Positions 21,400 through 43,846 of a stretch of DNA of 64,000 bases are shown here, piece after piece. Position numbers and translations under genes: made by a program. Below the pieces are notes generated by a model. That model saw only the letters and a list, made by a program, of their open reading frames with translations. It was not told the origin of the DNA and searched no databases. The stretch is from Symsagittifera roscoffensis (taxonomy: Eukaryota > Xenacoelomorpha > Acoela > Convolutidae), in contig NC_087071.1 in assembly GCF_963678635.1 (NCBI RefSeq), positions 38,524,438 to 38,588,437 on the forward strand. Reading direction: 5' to 3'. The first letter of the stretch is position 1, and each line of letters opens with the position of its first letter.

Positions 21400-22541
21400 G
21401 GAAAAATTGAACTAAGATTGTGAATTGATAACGGTTTGACAGATAGTTATAATTAACAAAGTTGTCTTAAATATTTTCTAATTCAATTTCAAATTACTAG
21501 TTTGCAGCAAGGCTGTAAAAAAGGTACGTCTGAAAATGGTCCGTCCAAAGCTTTTAAAGGTGAGTTATACAACGCAAGTCTTAAAGTAAGCTTTGGCGAG
21601 TAACGATTTCTGTAATAGCAAATGCCAATTTTGGTATGTAACAAATGGCATGTTTAAGAAAACACGTTGAAACGCATTTGACAAGTGCGTTTGTTGATTA
21701 ATTTATGAGCTGTTGGTAAGTTTGGACTCAATTTGAAAATGATCTCACGAATTCATCGCTCAAAATAAAACTATAGAGAACTGGGCTCTAAACCTCAAAA
21801 TTGCGCAGAGGATATCTCAAAATTTGGGTCAGCAGTGGGTCGAATTCCTAAGGAAAAAAGGCCAACCCACCCCCTCCTAAATCCGCCCCTGCAACGTATT
21901 AATTTTCTGAAATAATTCGACTTTCGAACTCAATATAAATCGAAACATTTCTTTGAAGTTTCGTATTTACGTTTTTGTCGATCTTTTGTGTTTTTCGTCT
22001 TGAAAAATATATGATTGAAAAATAAATAGTTGATTGTAAAAGTTTTTTTCCAGTTGTGCTCTAATGAACAACTGTGCAGTTATGAAAATTCGATTGCAGT
22101 TTTAACGCCATTTCAAGGTTTCAAGGTCAAATTTTTTCAAAGATTAATTAGTTTGTCCGATAAATTTGATAAAAGTTAAATTTGTTCGACACTTGTTGCA
22201 CGCAAAAGTTGTTTTTTTTTTGAAGTTTTGCTTTTACCTTTTGTCGGCTTTTTACGGTTTATGGCCATAAAATTTACCTGGCAATTGTTTGTTGAAAGAA
22301 ATTCTTTTTCAATTAAGCTCTTGAAAAATGTTTCAAAATCTTGTCCGATGAATTTGTTAAAGCTTGTGTTTCCGACACATTTTGCAGGCAAAAAAGAAAT
22401 TCTTGGAATAAGGGAAATCGTTTTCCATTGTTTAAATGCAGTTTTAAAAATTCGATTGCAGTTTCAACGCCATTTCACTGCTTGAAAGTCTGAATTATTC
22501 CAAAAATTTGAAATGTTGTCCTATAAAATTGTCAAAAACTA
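21400..22541. other. Upstream of the LRR gene; no gene recognised
   Basis: AT-rich. Bases 21855-21895 match one end of the MITE-like family at 7466-7820. Bases 22080-22150 and 22435-22490 share the words AAAATTCGATTGCAGTTT-AACGCCATTTCA, a direct repeat about 350 bp apart. The open frames here overlap on both strands and carry no motif. Confidence 0.4.
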
Positions 22542-23270
22542 CAGTGCTGATTTAAATTATCCGGACAAAATGAACAAAATTCGAAAGTTTAAACGCGTTT
22601 TTCTCAATTTGGGTTAATAGAAAACATAAAATGAATACAACAAAAGTTGCTTAGAATTTCATTAGAATTAATATGATGCAATTTTTTCTTCAAAATTCTT
22701 AACCAAAGTTATACCCCAAAAATGGGTCAATTTGGTTTTTTCAATTGCTCAGAAATTACGCTGAAACAACTTTGTTAATTGACGAGAAAACCATATCACA
22801 AGAAGCCCCTTAAACAGCCCAACTATTTTTAAGAAAAGAATAATCTTCAAAAAACAGTATAAGAGTATTTTTTACTTGATAGTCAAGAAAAGTGATTTTT
22901 TACTGTATCAAACCCAAAATCTTTGCTTAAAAACAAAATTTAAACAATTTTTTTTTTTAATTTTTGGAGATTAATTTTCCTGGAACTCTGCTGGGCTGTG
23001 TAAGAGGCTTCTTGTGATAAATTTTTTCCGTCAATTATTAAAGTACTTTCGGCGCATTTTTTGATTAATTGAAAAAAACCAAAATTAACCATTTTTGGGG
23101 TAAATTTTTGATTGAAAAATTCGGAGAAAAAATTGTAACATCTTAATTCTGATGAAATTCTAAGCGATTTTTGTTTTATTCATTTTTTTCTAATCATAAC
23201 CCAAATTGAGAGCAATATGTTTAAAAATCAAGTTTTGTTCATTTTGTCCGGATAATTTAAATCAGCACTG
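22542..23270. mobile_element. Tc1/mariner-type MITE with TA target duplication
   Basis: 729 bp, starting CAGTGCTGATTTAAATTATC and ending GATAATTTAAATCAGCACTG, flanked by TA on each side (22540-22541 and 23271-23272). The inverted similarity continues far inward: TTTCTCAATTTGGGTTA at 22603 against TAACCCAAATTGAGAG at 23199, and CCCCAAAAATGG at 22712 against CCATTTTTGGGG at 23090. The element is therefore largely a long hairpin. No transposase is present. CAGTG ends with TA duplication are typical of Tc1/mariner-like non-autonomous elements. Confidence 0.88.
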
Positions 23271-23792
23271 TATGTTCACGACATTTTTCGCGCGCTATAG
23301 CTAATTTTTCAGACGTTGTTTTGCATGCACAATCTAAAGCCGAACAGTACCAAAAAAGTATCTAAAGAGCTATTGATCTATTCCTAAAAGTGTTGCAATA
23401 AGATCCGGTTCATCAGATTGAAGATTATGTACAGGAAAAAACGTTTTCAAGCTTTTTGGCCCGCCCGGCTGTACAAATGAAGTAACCTTTTGATCACATA
23501 ATTTTAAAGCATAGTTTTGATAGCAAACCGATTCCCGTCTGATCTTATTTTATGCACTCGTCTAATCGCCCTACAGCTCAAATTGTACATTTTCTCAATT
23601 GTTTTACGTATTATTGTAACTGAACGCGTGATAATACGATGTGGGACATGAAGAACAATTATGTTCACATCAGTTAGTTTGTTCAGCATGCGAAATTGCA
23701 TTACATTATGACAATGAAAAAGGTTTTTCAAAACTGACATTTGAACGCGGGGAGGAGGAGTAGAAAACAGCCTTCTTTTTGTGTTTAAATTG

Positions 23793-24775
23793 CCCGGGTT
23801 GACCTCCATACACCGAAAAAGCTCATCATACAATTCCATACAATAAAAATCATTGTCATACAAATCCATACATCAAGGTTATGGAGAAGATGCTTGTCAT
23901 ACAACTTTCATACATTTTCGAAAACAATAGAAAAAAAATAAACCATTTCTGCGGCTTTTTGAGAACAGTTGAACAGACTGGTGACAATAAAAAAATTGAT
24001 ATAAAATATATTTTTTTGAAAAAAATGCTTTTCATACAATTTCCATGTATACGGAAATTGTATGACTGGCATTTTTTGATGGCGACACAAAATTTATTTT
24101 TGAAAATTTGCCCTAAAATTTTTTTTGTTTTGTTTTCAACCGCAAATTGAATTTTGTACGCAAACAGACATTTTCCGAAAATTTTTTTGTGCTCATAACG
24201 AAGTCCTGGATAGGATACAATAATAATGGCTTTATTTTTCTTTTCACTTAATTTTTTTTCAAAAACGCTGAAAGTTCCTAATTCTTTTGAATGGCGTGTT
24301 TATGTATGCCTTGATCAATGTCTGATAATTGAAAAATTCAAAAAAATTAAATAATCATCACTGAAAAGTTTTGCCAAAATTTAAAATCTTGTTACTTTTG
24401 TTATATCATTTGTGAAAGACATCTTGAAGACAATTCAGGTCGTTTATCATGCATTGAACTTTATCATACAACGAAATGAAAATCATGCAATGGAAATCTA
24501 AGACCTCCAACTTTTGGTGCTTTGAGTAATCAAGGTCTTTGCCACTTGTGTTCGTTTGCAAACACAACTCAAATTTTTTCAGAAAATAAATTTAGAAACA
24601 AAAATCAACTTTTTGGTTTATGGCGAAAACACCTATCATACAATTTCCATTTATGGGAAAATGTTTAATACAGAGCTTTCATACAATTTTCTGTACGTAT
24701 GGAATGGTATGAAGATGTACGAAAAAAATTTTCCATTTATGAGAATTGTATGATAAGCATTTTCGGTCAACCGGG
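23793..24775. mobile_element. TIR element with CCCGGTTGACC ends and CATACAATTTCC palindromes
   Basis: The left end CCCGGGTTGACCTCCATACA...CGAAAAAGCTCATCATACAATTCC is matched by the inverted right end GAATTGTATGATAAGCATTTTCGGTCAACCGGGG. The interior repeats TCATACAA(C/T)TTTCAT words many times. A perfect hairpin stem (TCATACAATTTCC / GGAAATTGTATGA) lies at about 24032-24065. The 121-codon minus frame at 23504-23869 runs across the left end and is probably accidental. No transposase motif was seen. Confidence 0.65.
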
Positions 24776-27700
24776 GAGCTCAATCAGCATTAGCCCTTGT
24801 GTTTGCTTACTGTTTAGAAGCGCCTTAGCCCCACTGAGGATCAAGTCATTGCGTTAGGAATTGACAAAATCGTGCACAAGCCACTGTGCTTCATCGGACT
24901 TGTAAATGTAGCACTATTACTTGCTTTATACTAGCCATGTCATATATTAGCTTTCGTTCCTGTGTCGTTCATTTCGGGTGTGTTTTGTTCTTTTCTTTTT
25001 GCTTTTTCTAAAATTCCACGCAAAATTAGCAACCACCAATATTTATTGGAATGAGTGAAAGGTTTATCATAAAAGAACTTTTTCAGTCGTGATTTGAAAG
25101 GCATTGAAAAAATTCCAAAAATTTTTCCATTGTCAATAGAAACCGGTTTTCAGTTTTTGATTTTTGTCTAACTTCGAGCTAGTGAAGGGAGTGAGCGGGC
25201 TTATAATAACTTAATTTATTAACTTAATGGCTCACAATAGTTTATTCTGAACGTAAAATTTTTGAGTCTTTCAACGCTGAAATTGAAAAAACTCGAGTTT
25301 TTTTTTGATAATTTTGTTTTTCTGGTCATTGTTCTTGAAAAATTGTTTTCAAATATGCTCATTTCACTATGACTGTCGAGTATGTCTTAGTTCTATATTT
25401 TGTGCAGATACGTTTTTCATGCCACGCAGAAAAAAAAACGCCACTAATTTTTTTAAAAAAAATTGTTGTTTCTTAAGACCATGGTCGGAATCTTCTGTGC
25501 AACTTGAACAGTGACAGACCATTCTTGTTTCTACCAAACTTTCATCTTACTGCTGTTTGGCATAAACATATATTTTGTTTCAGTAGGAATGTACATTTTT
25601 CAACTTGAGCAGAATGACAAACAACATCTATCGGTTATGTATCCATCACATTATAACCAAAACATAATGTAATGTTGATCGTTTTTTCTTATTCTACAAA
25701 CACATATTCTTTTTTCTTAAATTACCATCAGGCGGCTAAATTTAAAGAAAAAACACCCGATTTATACCTACTTTGATATAGAATAAAGCTGGAAACATTC
25801 GTAGCATTACTGTAAAAAGGTTTCGTTCGAACATTTATATATGAACATTAACTTAATTTGAACAAAAAACTTGCAACCAATCAAACTTTTAACTTAGCGT
25901 TTTTGGAATTGAAAAATTCAGACTCAATGTACGACCAAATTTAAGGGAAGGAAATGACACTTTTTGATGAAAATGGTTTTGTTCTGGCTGAAAATAAATT
26001 TAAATAACTTTTAAAATTTTGATGAAAATTGATGGGTACAAAATACCACTTAAATTTCAATCTTTTTTAACAGATTCTCAAAAATTTAATTTGATGGAAT
26101 TTTTCCATTCATTCTATTTCCTTTTGGAAGTGTTGTATTAATTAACTGAATGAAAAACCGATGGATGTTTTTTCTTCATTATGCTATTTTTTTTACTATC
26201 TGATCATGTATGCAAAAAACGCCCGTGCTGTTTTTCTACTCGATGCAAGACTTTCTTGAGCTAGTTACTTATTCTAGAACCAGTTTGAAACAAGTATTTT
26301 GTATATTTAATAGTTTTCTATGATAATTATTACTGTAAAATAATTAGAAATAACGAATACTAATCCATTACTAAAACTTATGATAAATTGTAAAGCTGAA
26401 ACTATTTATACTTTCAGCCAGAGCAGAAATAATTTAACTTAGAAAGCAGTTGCTCTACCTCTCCTCTAAACTCGCAAGATTACTAGTATATACTAGATCT
26501 ATTGAGACAAGGAACTAAAGAGGATTTGTAATAAACTAAGAGTAAAATTAGGGTCGGTATTAGACTACGAAGTTGCACGAATCTATCCGGTCAAAATAAG
26601 AAACCATGACAAAGAGACGGTGTACTCTATTCGTAATTGCTCTCTGAGAGCGTCTACCTGAATCCTAATTTAACTGGTGCGACCAAAAGAGTCTCCATTA
26701 CTAACTTATACTAACTTAGATTTAGAAAAACCTAGACTTAGCAAAAATCAAAATTAAAACCCAGTCAAACCGATAATAAAATTAGCTTAATTCTACGTCT
26801 CTAAAAAATACTCAAACTGCACCAATACTAGACACGAAACCAGGTCACAACAATGACGAAAAACCAAACACATGTATCGCAAACGAAAAAAAAACAGACA
26901 ACGACGATTACTGAACTTAAAATTATTTGTGCCTTTACCTTGCTTAATACTACATAAACTGTTAAAAACAGAGCCGTAACTCTTAAAATAACCAAAGAGT
27001 AAATTGATACATAAAAGCCTGTGGACAAACAAAACCATGTCAACCTTAAAACTTTAAATCTGCGGTAAATTCTATAAACATTTTTTTTTCAATCATGAGT
27101 TTAAAAAAGAACACAGAAAAATAAATAATAAAAGTTACTTAGATGGTTAGTCCAAACAAATTTTTTTATAACTTCTTGCTTTTGCAAGGACATTTCTTTT
27201 GTTGTTCCTCCTAATCTAGGAGAACATTTTTTTCATACGAAACAGAACTCAACTTCAAAATGAGATCATCAAGACCTTTCTTGGAACTTCAATCATTTTT
27301 ACCATTAAATTATTTCAGCGAATTTTTTTCAAGGCTTATTTCTTGATAAAATAAACTTTGAGACCTAACTTGAACTCGATGGAACAGATCATCACGGCTT
27401 CCTTTGAAACTTAAAAACTAAATTCTATACCTTAAGTTCTAAATTTTATTGAAACTTTTTAACTTAACTTTATTTTAAAATCGGATCATCAAAATTTTCC
27501 TCAGATCATTGAAAAAGTTAAACCTCTAGTCTTAATGTAAAATGTCTAAAAGCCTTAAGCGTCGATCTTATCTCCAACTTTTACAAACGACTCAAGAATA
27601 ACTGAATTCTTCTTCAGAACCCACCCTTGAAATTTGGCCAAACATCGAATAACTTCGGTTACTTATCCTTCACATGATTCCCACCTCGTAATCTACCCAG

Positions 27701-28479
27701 GCTTAGAACTACCATGAAAATTATTAAGCACTAAACTAGTCTTTAACGATTCACTTATTTTCTAATTATACCTGAACATTTCGGATTGATTTATCATTCT
27801 CCAACCCTCGATCTCTTAATGATCCCCTTTAAGTACGGTTAAAATTACTTACATGTAGAGAACAGCATATTCGTTTGAGAGCAGTAAAAATCAATCTTTT
27901 GAATCAATAAACTCTGTTCCCAACCAGGTTCGTCAGGAAAAGACGACTCAAGGTTTAGGATAAGCTCATAAACAAAATTAAGTGTGAACAGTTTAAGAAA
28001 CATGATGTAACACCTGGAATTTGCATGAATTAATCTAACATTTTAATCAAAAGATAAATCAGGAAACAAACAAGTAAAATATCTATAGAATTGTCTAACA
28101 TAAGTTACTAAATACCACCTTCCTTTAACAACGCACAAACAAAAGATAGGATTCATTAGATCAAAATGGCAAACGAAAAATAAGACTATCATTTTTACAC
28201 AAAAACACCTGTAAAAACCCGATTATCCAGAAAATGAAACGCTATTTCCAAATTCGACGCGACAACTGTAAAAAACCTCGAAATTCTCCGAAACCTAATG
28301 AACGATCAAAATAAACGAGTCAACGATCAACGATAATTTCTGAATCAGATGCTACAGCGGCATCCTCTCTAAAAAGTAAACGTAGAAAAAATCTTTTATC
28401 ACACAAAGTCAGTACGATTGTACATTAATCAACTTATAAAACTTTTGATAGTACACAGTAACTGTAATATCGCATAAAA
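24776..28479. other. Long stretch without a recognisable gene
   Basis: AT-rich. From about 26430 the plus strand becomes A-rich, like the retroelement to its right, so a 5' LTR/leader may lie in 26430-28479. No LTR pair could be matched, however. A TGGTGCGACC word at 26675 could be a primer-binding site but is unsupported. The minus-strand frames at 26793-27043 are hydrophobic and low-complexity and probably not genes. Confidence 0.4.
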
Positions 28480-29700
28480 ATGATTCAAAACGACGATGTT
28501 ATTGATAGCTTTTCTAACCTCCCAATTGTCTTTGATCCCACTACTGATCCATCAAGAGGACAAGTACAATTTTGATTAAATGAATCATAAACTTATTTCG
28601 GTAAGTCGATAGACCAAAACCCATGTCAAAATTTTTTTGCAGAAGTCAGATTCAATAGTCAGATAGTTGATCATTATCTTCCAAGCATCTGTAATATAAC
28701 ATCACAATAAGGCATATTCACTACTGAAATCCTACCACCAGATTCAAACAACAAAACGATACACATCAATCTACACTTCTTAGAACAATCCCGAAAATAC
28801 TTTCGCACATATTTTAAAAAAGACACAATTTTAGCAGATGAAACAGATAACGCACGGGATCCAGAAAGCTATCACCCAATGCTTTTTTAACAACAGGCGA
28901 TTTTTCCAACTCAGCAATTCAAATCGTTTAAGTAAATGAAACCATCTCAAAGTAATTCCAATAACAACAGAAACCACTTCTGTAATTTCAAACACGAAGA
29001 TTTACAAAATTATACTTTAAAATCATAGTTTGTGAACCCACTAAAAATTATATAGAACTACAACGTTGAATAACTAAGAATTTCAAACACCATCACATTT
29101 GACTACTGAAGATTATGTTGAACATAGCCATCAACAACCAAGCAAAAGTCATCACCTTTTCCTCCAACAATTACATCACCACAAAAAAACCGTACCCACA
29201 AACAGCAGTGCAAACAAGAGCTAAGCGAACAGTTTTTAACGAGAACTCATGGATGGATTATCAAGCATATAGGCCATTAACCAAGAAACGTTCTTTCAAC
29301 AAACAAAAAATACAGAATAAAAACGATTTTGCAAATCACTAATAAAAATTTTTGCAAACAAGCATTTTAGTCGCTCATCAGCACGACCGCTCTTAGAAAG
29401 GCAAACACAAGCTCAAGAACACAATTATGATCAGCAATTACCTAAGAATTCAAATCAAGAAACAGTAATTTTGCCATGATAAAAAAACCCACACATATTG
29501 CACGGAAAATTTTTAAAGAATCACCAAATTGAAATCAACCATATTTCTCAGAAAAATAAGAACACTTTCATCAGAATCATAAGCAACAAAAATAAAAACA
29601 ATGAAAATATCACTGTTTTAACAATGACAAGCCGTATGACAAGTTCAATCAGATATTTTTGCACCCTTTATAAATGCATCAAGAAATCAAGCTAAAAACC
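28480..29700 (+). pseudogene. Retroelement gag-like region, broken
   Basis: An open start at 28480 (MIQNDDVIDSFSNLPIVF) runs 31 codons to a stop; similar-looking coding sequence continues with frame breaks. Near 29473 a decayed CCHC zinc knuckle is seen (KKPTHIARK in one frame, with FCH just upstream in another), the hallmark of a nucleocapsid region. An 85-residue basic, Asn/Lys-rich stretch is open at 29115-29342. The position directly upstream of reverse transcriptase/integrase sequences supports gag. Identification rests on position plus the weak knuckle. Confidence 0.5.
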
Positions 29701-29981
29701 TAGATTGCCACCTCTAGGTAATAGCATTCAAACACAATACCCATTGCATAATCAAGGCTACCAACCAGAAACAATGCGAAATAAAACCCACTTAAAGTAT
29801 TAGTTAAAACAGCACAAAGTTGTTCCTACTAATTTAAAAAGTTTACACAAAGACACAACACCAAAGAATCACCTCAAATGGCAAGAAAACCTAACCTAGT
29901 GGATAGATCATCAATCACATCAAGCAAACCATTATGCTTTCTCAAAGGAACAGATCCTGAATACTCTGTCGGAGGTTATTT

Positions 29982-39038
<9,057 letters not shown>

Positions 39039-39045
<7 letters not shown>

Positions 39046-41024
39046 TAGCTTCTGGTACTCATTTGGAGAGGGTTTTAAATACAAATTTTAAAAGCAATGC
39101 AAAATCAAAAAGCATCACAGAAAATGTTACAAAGACAAAATTTCTAATCAATTCACGTCTTACACCTGTTTCAGATCATAAATTTGGGGCATTTGTTTCA
39201 ATTCCAATTTTAACTATACAGAAGGGAGTATCAAATAAATTACACTCATCAAGAGAAAGTCCACTTTAAATTTTTGACAAACCCACAGAATTAAGATATG
39301 AACTAATTGTCTAAATCAAAAACGAAATCACATGAACATTTGAACTATCAATTCTTCCAAAACAACATGCTCTCCGCAAATTGCAATCAAATAAAGAACA
39401 CCTGTTAGTCTGTAAACAAAACAAAAACGAGCAAACAATACGATAAAAAACGTGCCAGAAAAACATCCTTAAAGTTGTATTTCATTTTTTTTGTTTGAGA
39501 ACTGATGCCGAAATAATCAGTCAATAACGGCCCTTTTTTCCTTACTGCTCTTTTTATTTTAAAGTTTCTATTCACCATTTCCGTTTAATTAAACAATCAT
39601 ATCAAAAGCTGAGTTAGGACTCTGTAATTCCAATTGAATAATTTCAGGCCAAAAACCAGCAGCACTGTCATATTTTACAAATTAAACAAAAATCATATCG
39701 AAATTACAATCCCCTTCTATCACTCAATACATAAGTCAGCAAAATTGAAAAAATTAAGCTCCAAAAGTCTCCCCAAAAGGAAATTAGTTCAAAGTTAAAT
39801 TTTCACACAATCCCCCAGCCCAAAGATAACCTAACCCTTGATCATCCTATAAATAAGAACAAGAAATAGCAACTTATTATCAGGCCGTTCATACTGGTCC
39901 TCACCAAAACTTCCCTCAACCCGACTCTTTTGTCAGAAATCAATAAGCAATCCGATAATTTTGCATACAACTCCGATAAATTAAAAAAAACTTTTAGAAA
40001 AATGAAATCAAATTTCGAATGCTATTATCAAGTGAGTTTTTCATTTTTTCAAGCAAATCCTAACAAACTTTTTTCAAATCCTACCATTTTTTCAAGCTTT
40101 TTTTTATTTTCAAATAAACCGATATCTATGAATTTTTAATAGTATTCTTCTAGTTTTTTGTATTCATTTTGCTCTTCTTTTTTTATTAAAAACTTACATT
40201 TACCTTTCCAAATCATCGACAAACTAATCAGAATTAGCAAAAACTAATTTTTTTCGTCTAAATGACGAGGTATCTTTTATTTAAAAAGAAAAACTCCTGA
40301 TATTTTTCGTTATCTTCCGAACTTTTAGCAGCCCGAAAAATAAAACTTTAAAAAAACTCTAATGAAGCAACCATTGTCTTAATTCTGGCTACTATTTGAA
40401 TAAAATTTTTGTCGCAGACTATTACCAAGAACATGTTTCTGCTTGAAATCAACTGACAAAAAACAAAAATCTAAAAGAAAATTGCTGATCAAACCCCAAT
40501 AAAACTTTCCACAGCTCACAACCAATGGTAACACTCGAACCAAAATTCTGCACAGTCGATAATTCAAATGTACAGTCAACCCATTCTCAAGCATCTATCC
40601 GGATATCATACGTTGGAAACCCATAGATCTTTGAAGATAGACAACTATTTTGTTGTCAGAAGCACCAACTCCAGCACTTCATAACGCAATTTGATGGGAA
40701 CCAAGTACCAACTAACATAAAATCTCTACCAACCCTTATCAAAAGACATGAACAAAACTCAAAATCAAACTCCAGCTCAAAATACTCTAATCGAAATACA
40801 AAAAAAAATCACCCAAGACGTAATCAAAGTTTAACAACACCAAGAGGACCATTGAACACATCCCCATCGCTTGCATCTTCCACTTCTTCAAGAACTACCA
40901 ACAACTACAGAAATTACTCTCCCTCTTTTAAAACTGAGTTCACCACAAAACACACCAAACTTTCATCAGACTATTTAGGTTTAATTCCAACTTTCAACAA
41001 ATAAGAAAAAAACATTCAACCCCC
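39039..41024 (+). pseudogene. Retroelement region downstream of integrase
   Basis: The open stretch 39039-39269 (ELASGTHLERVLNTNF start) follows the integrase directly and reappears at 46910-47160, so it is the conserved C-terminal tail of pol or the start of the next gene. A second conserved frame lies at 39930-40139 (counterpart 47736-47918), and a Ser/Thr/Asn-rich one at 40740-41000 (counterpart 48425-48733, which is open for 102 codons). These look like pieces of a third gene, possibly envelope-like. No fusion-protein motif could be recognised, so the assignment is open. Confidence 0.5.
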
Positions 41025-42435
41025 CCCCCCCCAATTATTCACACACAATTTGTTATTGGATGAACCACACAATTTCCCTTGGAAAATCAAGCCTAGCTAG
41101 CCACCCAATTGATTTTTCTTTCAGGTAAAAATTCAAAATTCATCAAACCTACCAGAAAAAATAATCCTACCATCAACAGCATCGGTTACAAATACTTAAA
41201 TTCCCTATACCTTTTCCATTAACTTGCAACTACATAAGAAACATAGATATCAACAATTACAAACTATTAATAAACCACTTACGACCAGACTGGAACAATT
41301 TTGTAGCTTCTCCTCCTTTAAATGGTGCACATTTGCATAACACCCGACCCCACATTTGGGCAATAAATTGATTACACAAATATACAGACGTAATTTTCAC
41401 AAAGATATACAAGATTATAATAATCAAAAAACATCTCAACAAATTTTGTGTTTTGGTTAGAAAAATCAATTTGAACAAATTCAAATCACAGAAGATTTAG
41501 AAGACGACATAACAAAATGCAAAAAGCAAAATTGAACGACCACTAAACCCTAATCCCGAAAATTTTAAACTGAACTGCAACTTTCAATATTAATTCTAAT
41601 TATCCGTATAGGTGTAAAATTTCAAAATCTTCCGGACTTAATACATCAGCATCAACTTGAAGACAGCCAAGGCCATATACAACATGACGAAAAAATATCC
41701 CTATCATGGCGCACACGTATGGCTAATCAATGACCTCCACGATAAAAGTTGGAAACCTCATATCGGTATAAAAGATCAATCAATTTGTGAAATTAACAAA
41801 AAAAAACACTGGATATCAAGAACTAATGTGTCTTGATTGCAAAACCCAACTCGAACAAGTTCAAACGACAGGAGATTTAGAAGACGACACTAAAAAACAT
41901 CTTGCTTTGAGAATTAGAAAGAATGTAATCAGAAAGAAAAAAAATACAACAGCCTTAGCACTATCACTAGCAGTTCCCTATGCAAGATACCTTCTCTAGG
42001 GAAACTTTTCAAAGCTCATCGATTACGAAGAAGACATCCTTGTACGAAAAAAACCTTACCACTCTGTCTTTGCGGAAAAACGATGCAAAAAAAATCATTT
42101 CAGGGATAACTTATCAAAGCTAAAATACTTTTCGGATACCGTCGTCCCATGTGAAGCAGCATGTAGTCGGTACAGCTCAATCCTGATGAATAACTCAACA
42201 TGGTACAGCTCAACTTCGATAAAGATAATTAATATCTCCTCACACCATACCACACACTAATGCCAACTCTAAATATAATTTCGCCATAGGTATAAATCAT
42301 AATATCGACTGAAAATCTATACGAGAATAGTCCAAGTCCAAAAAACAACATCTTTTATGAACAAAACATTCCATGAACTTATCATGAAAACGAACACCCT
42401 ACAACTTCACATTGACCCTGAAGTTGACTATCTTA
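41025..42435. repeat. 1,411-bp tandem duplication, unit 1
   Basis: Identical or nearly identical to the next 1,411 bp: both start in a C run followed by CAATTATTCACACACAATTT and end GAAGTTGACTATCTTAA. The unit holds part of the retroelement's 3' gene, including a 70-codon frame (41787-41999) with GYQELMCLDCKTQLEQ and, out of frame, a YPYHGAHVWLINDL word. Confidence 0.92.
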
Positions 42436-43846
42436 ACCCCCCCAATTATTCACACACAATTTGTTATTGGATGAACCACACAATTTCCCTTGGAAAATCA
42501 AGCCTAGCTAGCCACCCAATTGATTTTTCTTTCAGGTAAAAATTCAAAATTCATCAAACCTACCAGAAAAAATAATCCTACCATCAACAGCATCGGTTAC
42601 AAATACTTAAATTCCCTATACCTTTTCCATTAACTTGCAACTACATAAGAAACATAGATATCAACAATTACAAACTATTAATAAACCACTTACGACCAGA
42701 CTGGAACAATTTTGTAGCTTCTCCTCCTTTAAATGGTGCACATTTGCATAACACCCGACCCCACATTTGGGCAATAAATTGATTACACAAATATACAGAC
42801 GTAATTTTCACAAAGATATACAAGATTATAATAATCAAAAAACATCTCAACAAATTTTGTGTTTTGGTTAGAAAAATCAATTTGAACAAATTCAAATCAC
42901 AGAAGATTTAGAAGACGACATAACAAAATGCAAAAAGCAAAATTGAACGACCACTAAACCCTAATCCCGAAAATTTTAAACTGAACTGCAACTTTCAATA
43001 TTAATTCTAATTATCCGTATAGGTGTAAAATTTCAAAATCTTCCGGACTTAATACATCAGCATCAACTTGAAGACAGCCAAGGCCATATACAACATGACG
43101 AAAAAATATCCCTATCATGGCGCACACGTATGGCTAATCAATGACCTCCACGATAAAAGTTGGAAACCTCATATCGGTATAAAAGATCAATCAATTTGTG
43201 AAATTAACAAAAAAAAACACTGGATATCAAGAACTAATGTGTCTTGATTGCAAAACCCAACTCGAACAAGTTCAAACGACAGGAGATTTAGAAGACGACA
43301 CTAAAAAACATCTTGCTTTGAGAATTAGAAAGAATGTAATCAGAAAGAAAAAAAATACAACAGCCTTAGCACTATCACTAGCAGTTCCCTATGCAAGATA
43401 CCTTCTCTAGGGAAACTTTTCAAAGCTCATCGATTACGAAGAAGACATCCTTGTACGAAAAAAACCTTACCACTCTGTCTTTGCGGAAAAACGATGCAAA
43501 AAAAATCATTTCAGGGATAACTTATCAAAGCTAAAATACTTTTCGGATACCGTCGTCCCATGTGAAGCAGCATGTAGTCGGTACAGCTCAATCCTGATGA
43601 ATAACTCAACATGGTACAGCTCAACTTCGATAAAGATAATTAATATCTCCTCACACCATACCACACACTAATGCCAACTCTAAATATAATTTCGCCATAG
43701 GTATAAATCATAATATCGACTGAAAATCTATACGAGAATAGTCCAAGTCCAAAAAACAACATCTTTTATGAACAAAACATTCCATGAACTTATCATGAAA
43801 ACGAACACCCTACAACTTCACATTGACCCTGAAGTTGACTATCTTA
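42436..43846. repeat. 1,411-bp tandem duplication, unit 2
   Basis: Second unit. It continues at its right end into GTGTGTAACTTTAGAATTTAC, as does the diverged single copy at 48760-50165, so unit 2 has the original right junction. Confidence 0.92.

Noticed and set aside
23504-23869. 121-codon minus frame
   Set aside because: It straddles the left end of a TIR element, its start is made of CATACAATTCC repeats, and no domain is seen.
26675-26692. TGGTGCGACC as a retroelement primer-binding site
   Set aside because: It begins TGG, but no LTR boundary, TG...CA ends or matching 3' LTR could be found, and the tRNA could not be identified.
26793-27043. Hydrophobic minus-strand frames
   Set aside because: Two overlapping frames of similar length in different phases, low complexity, no counterpart elsewhere; probably chance in A-rich sequence.
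41787-41999. Envelope glycoprotein call for the MCLDCKTQLEQ frame
   Set aside because: Position downstream of integrase allows it, but no cleavage site, fusion peptide or membrane anchor could be established; left as unknown third gene.
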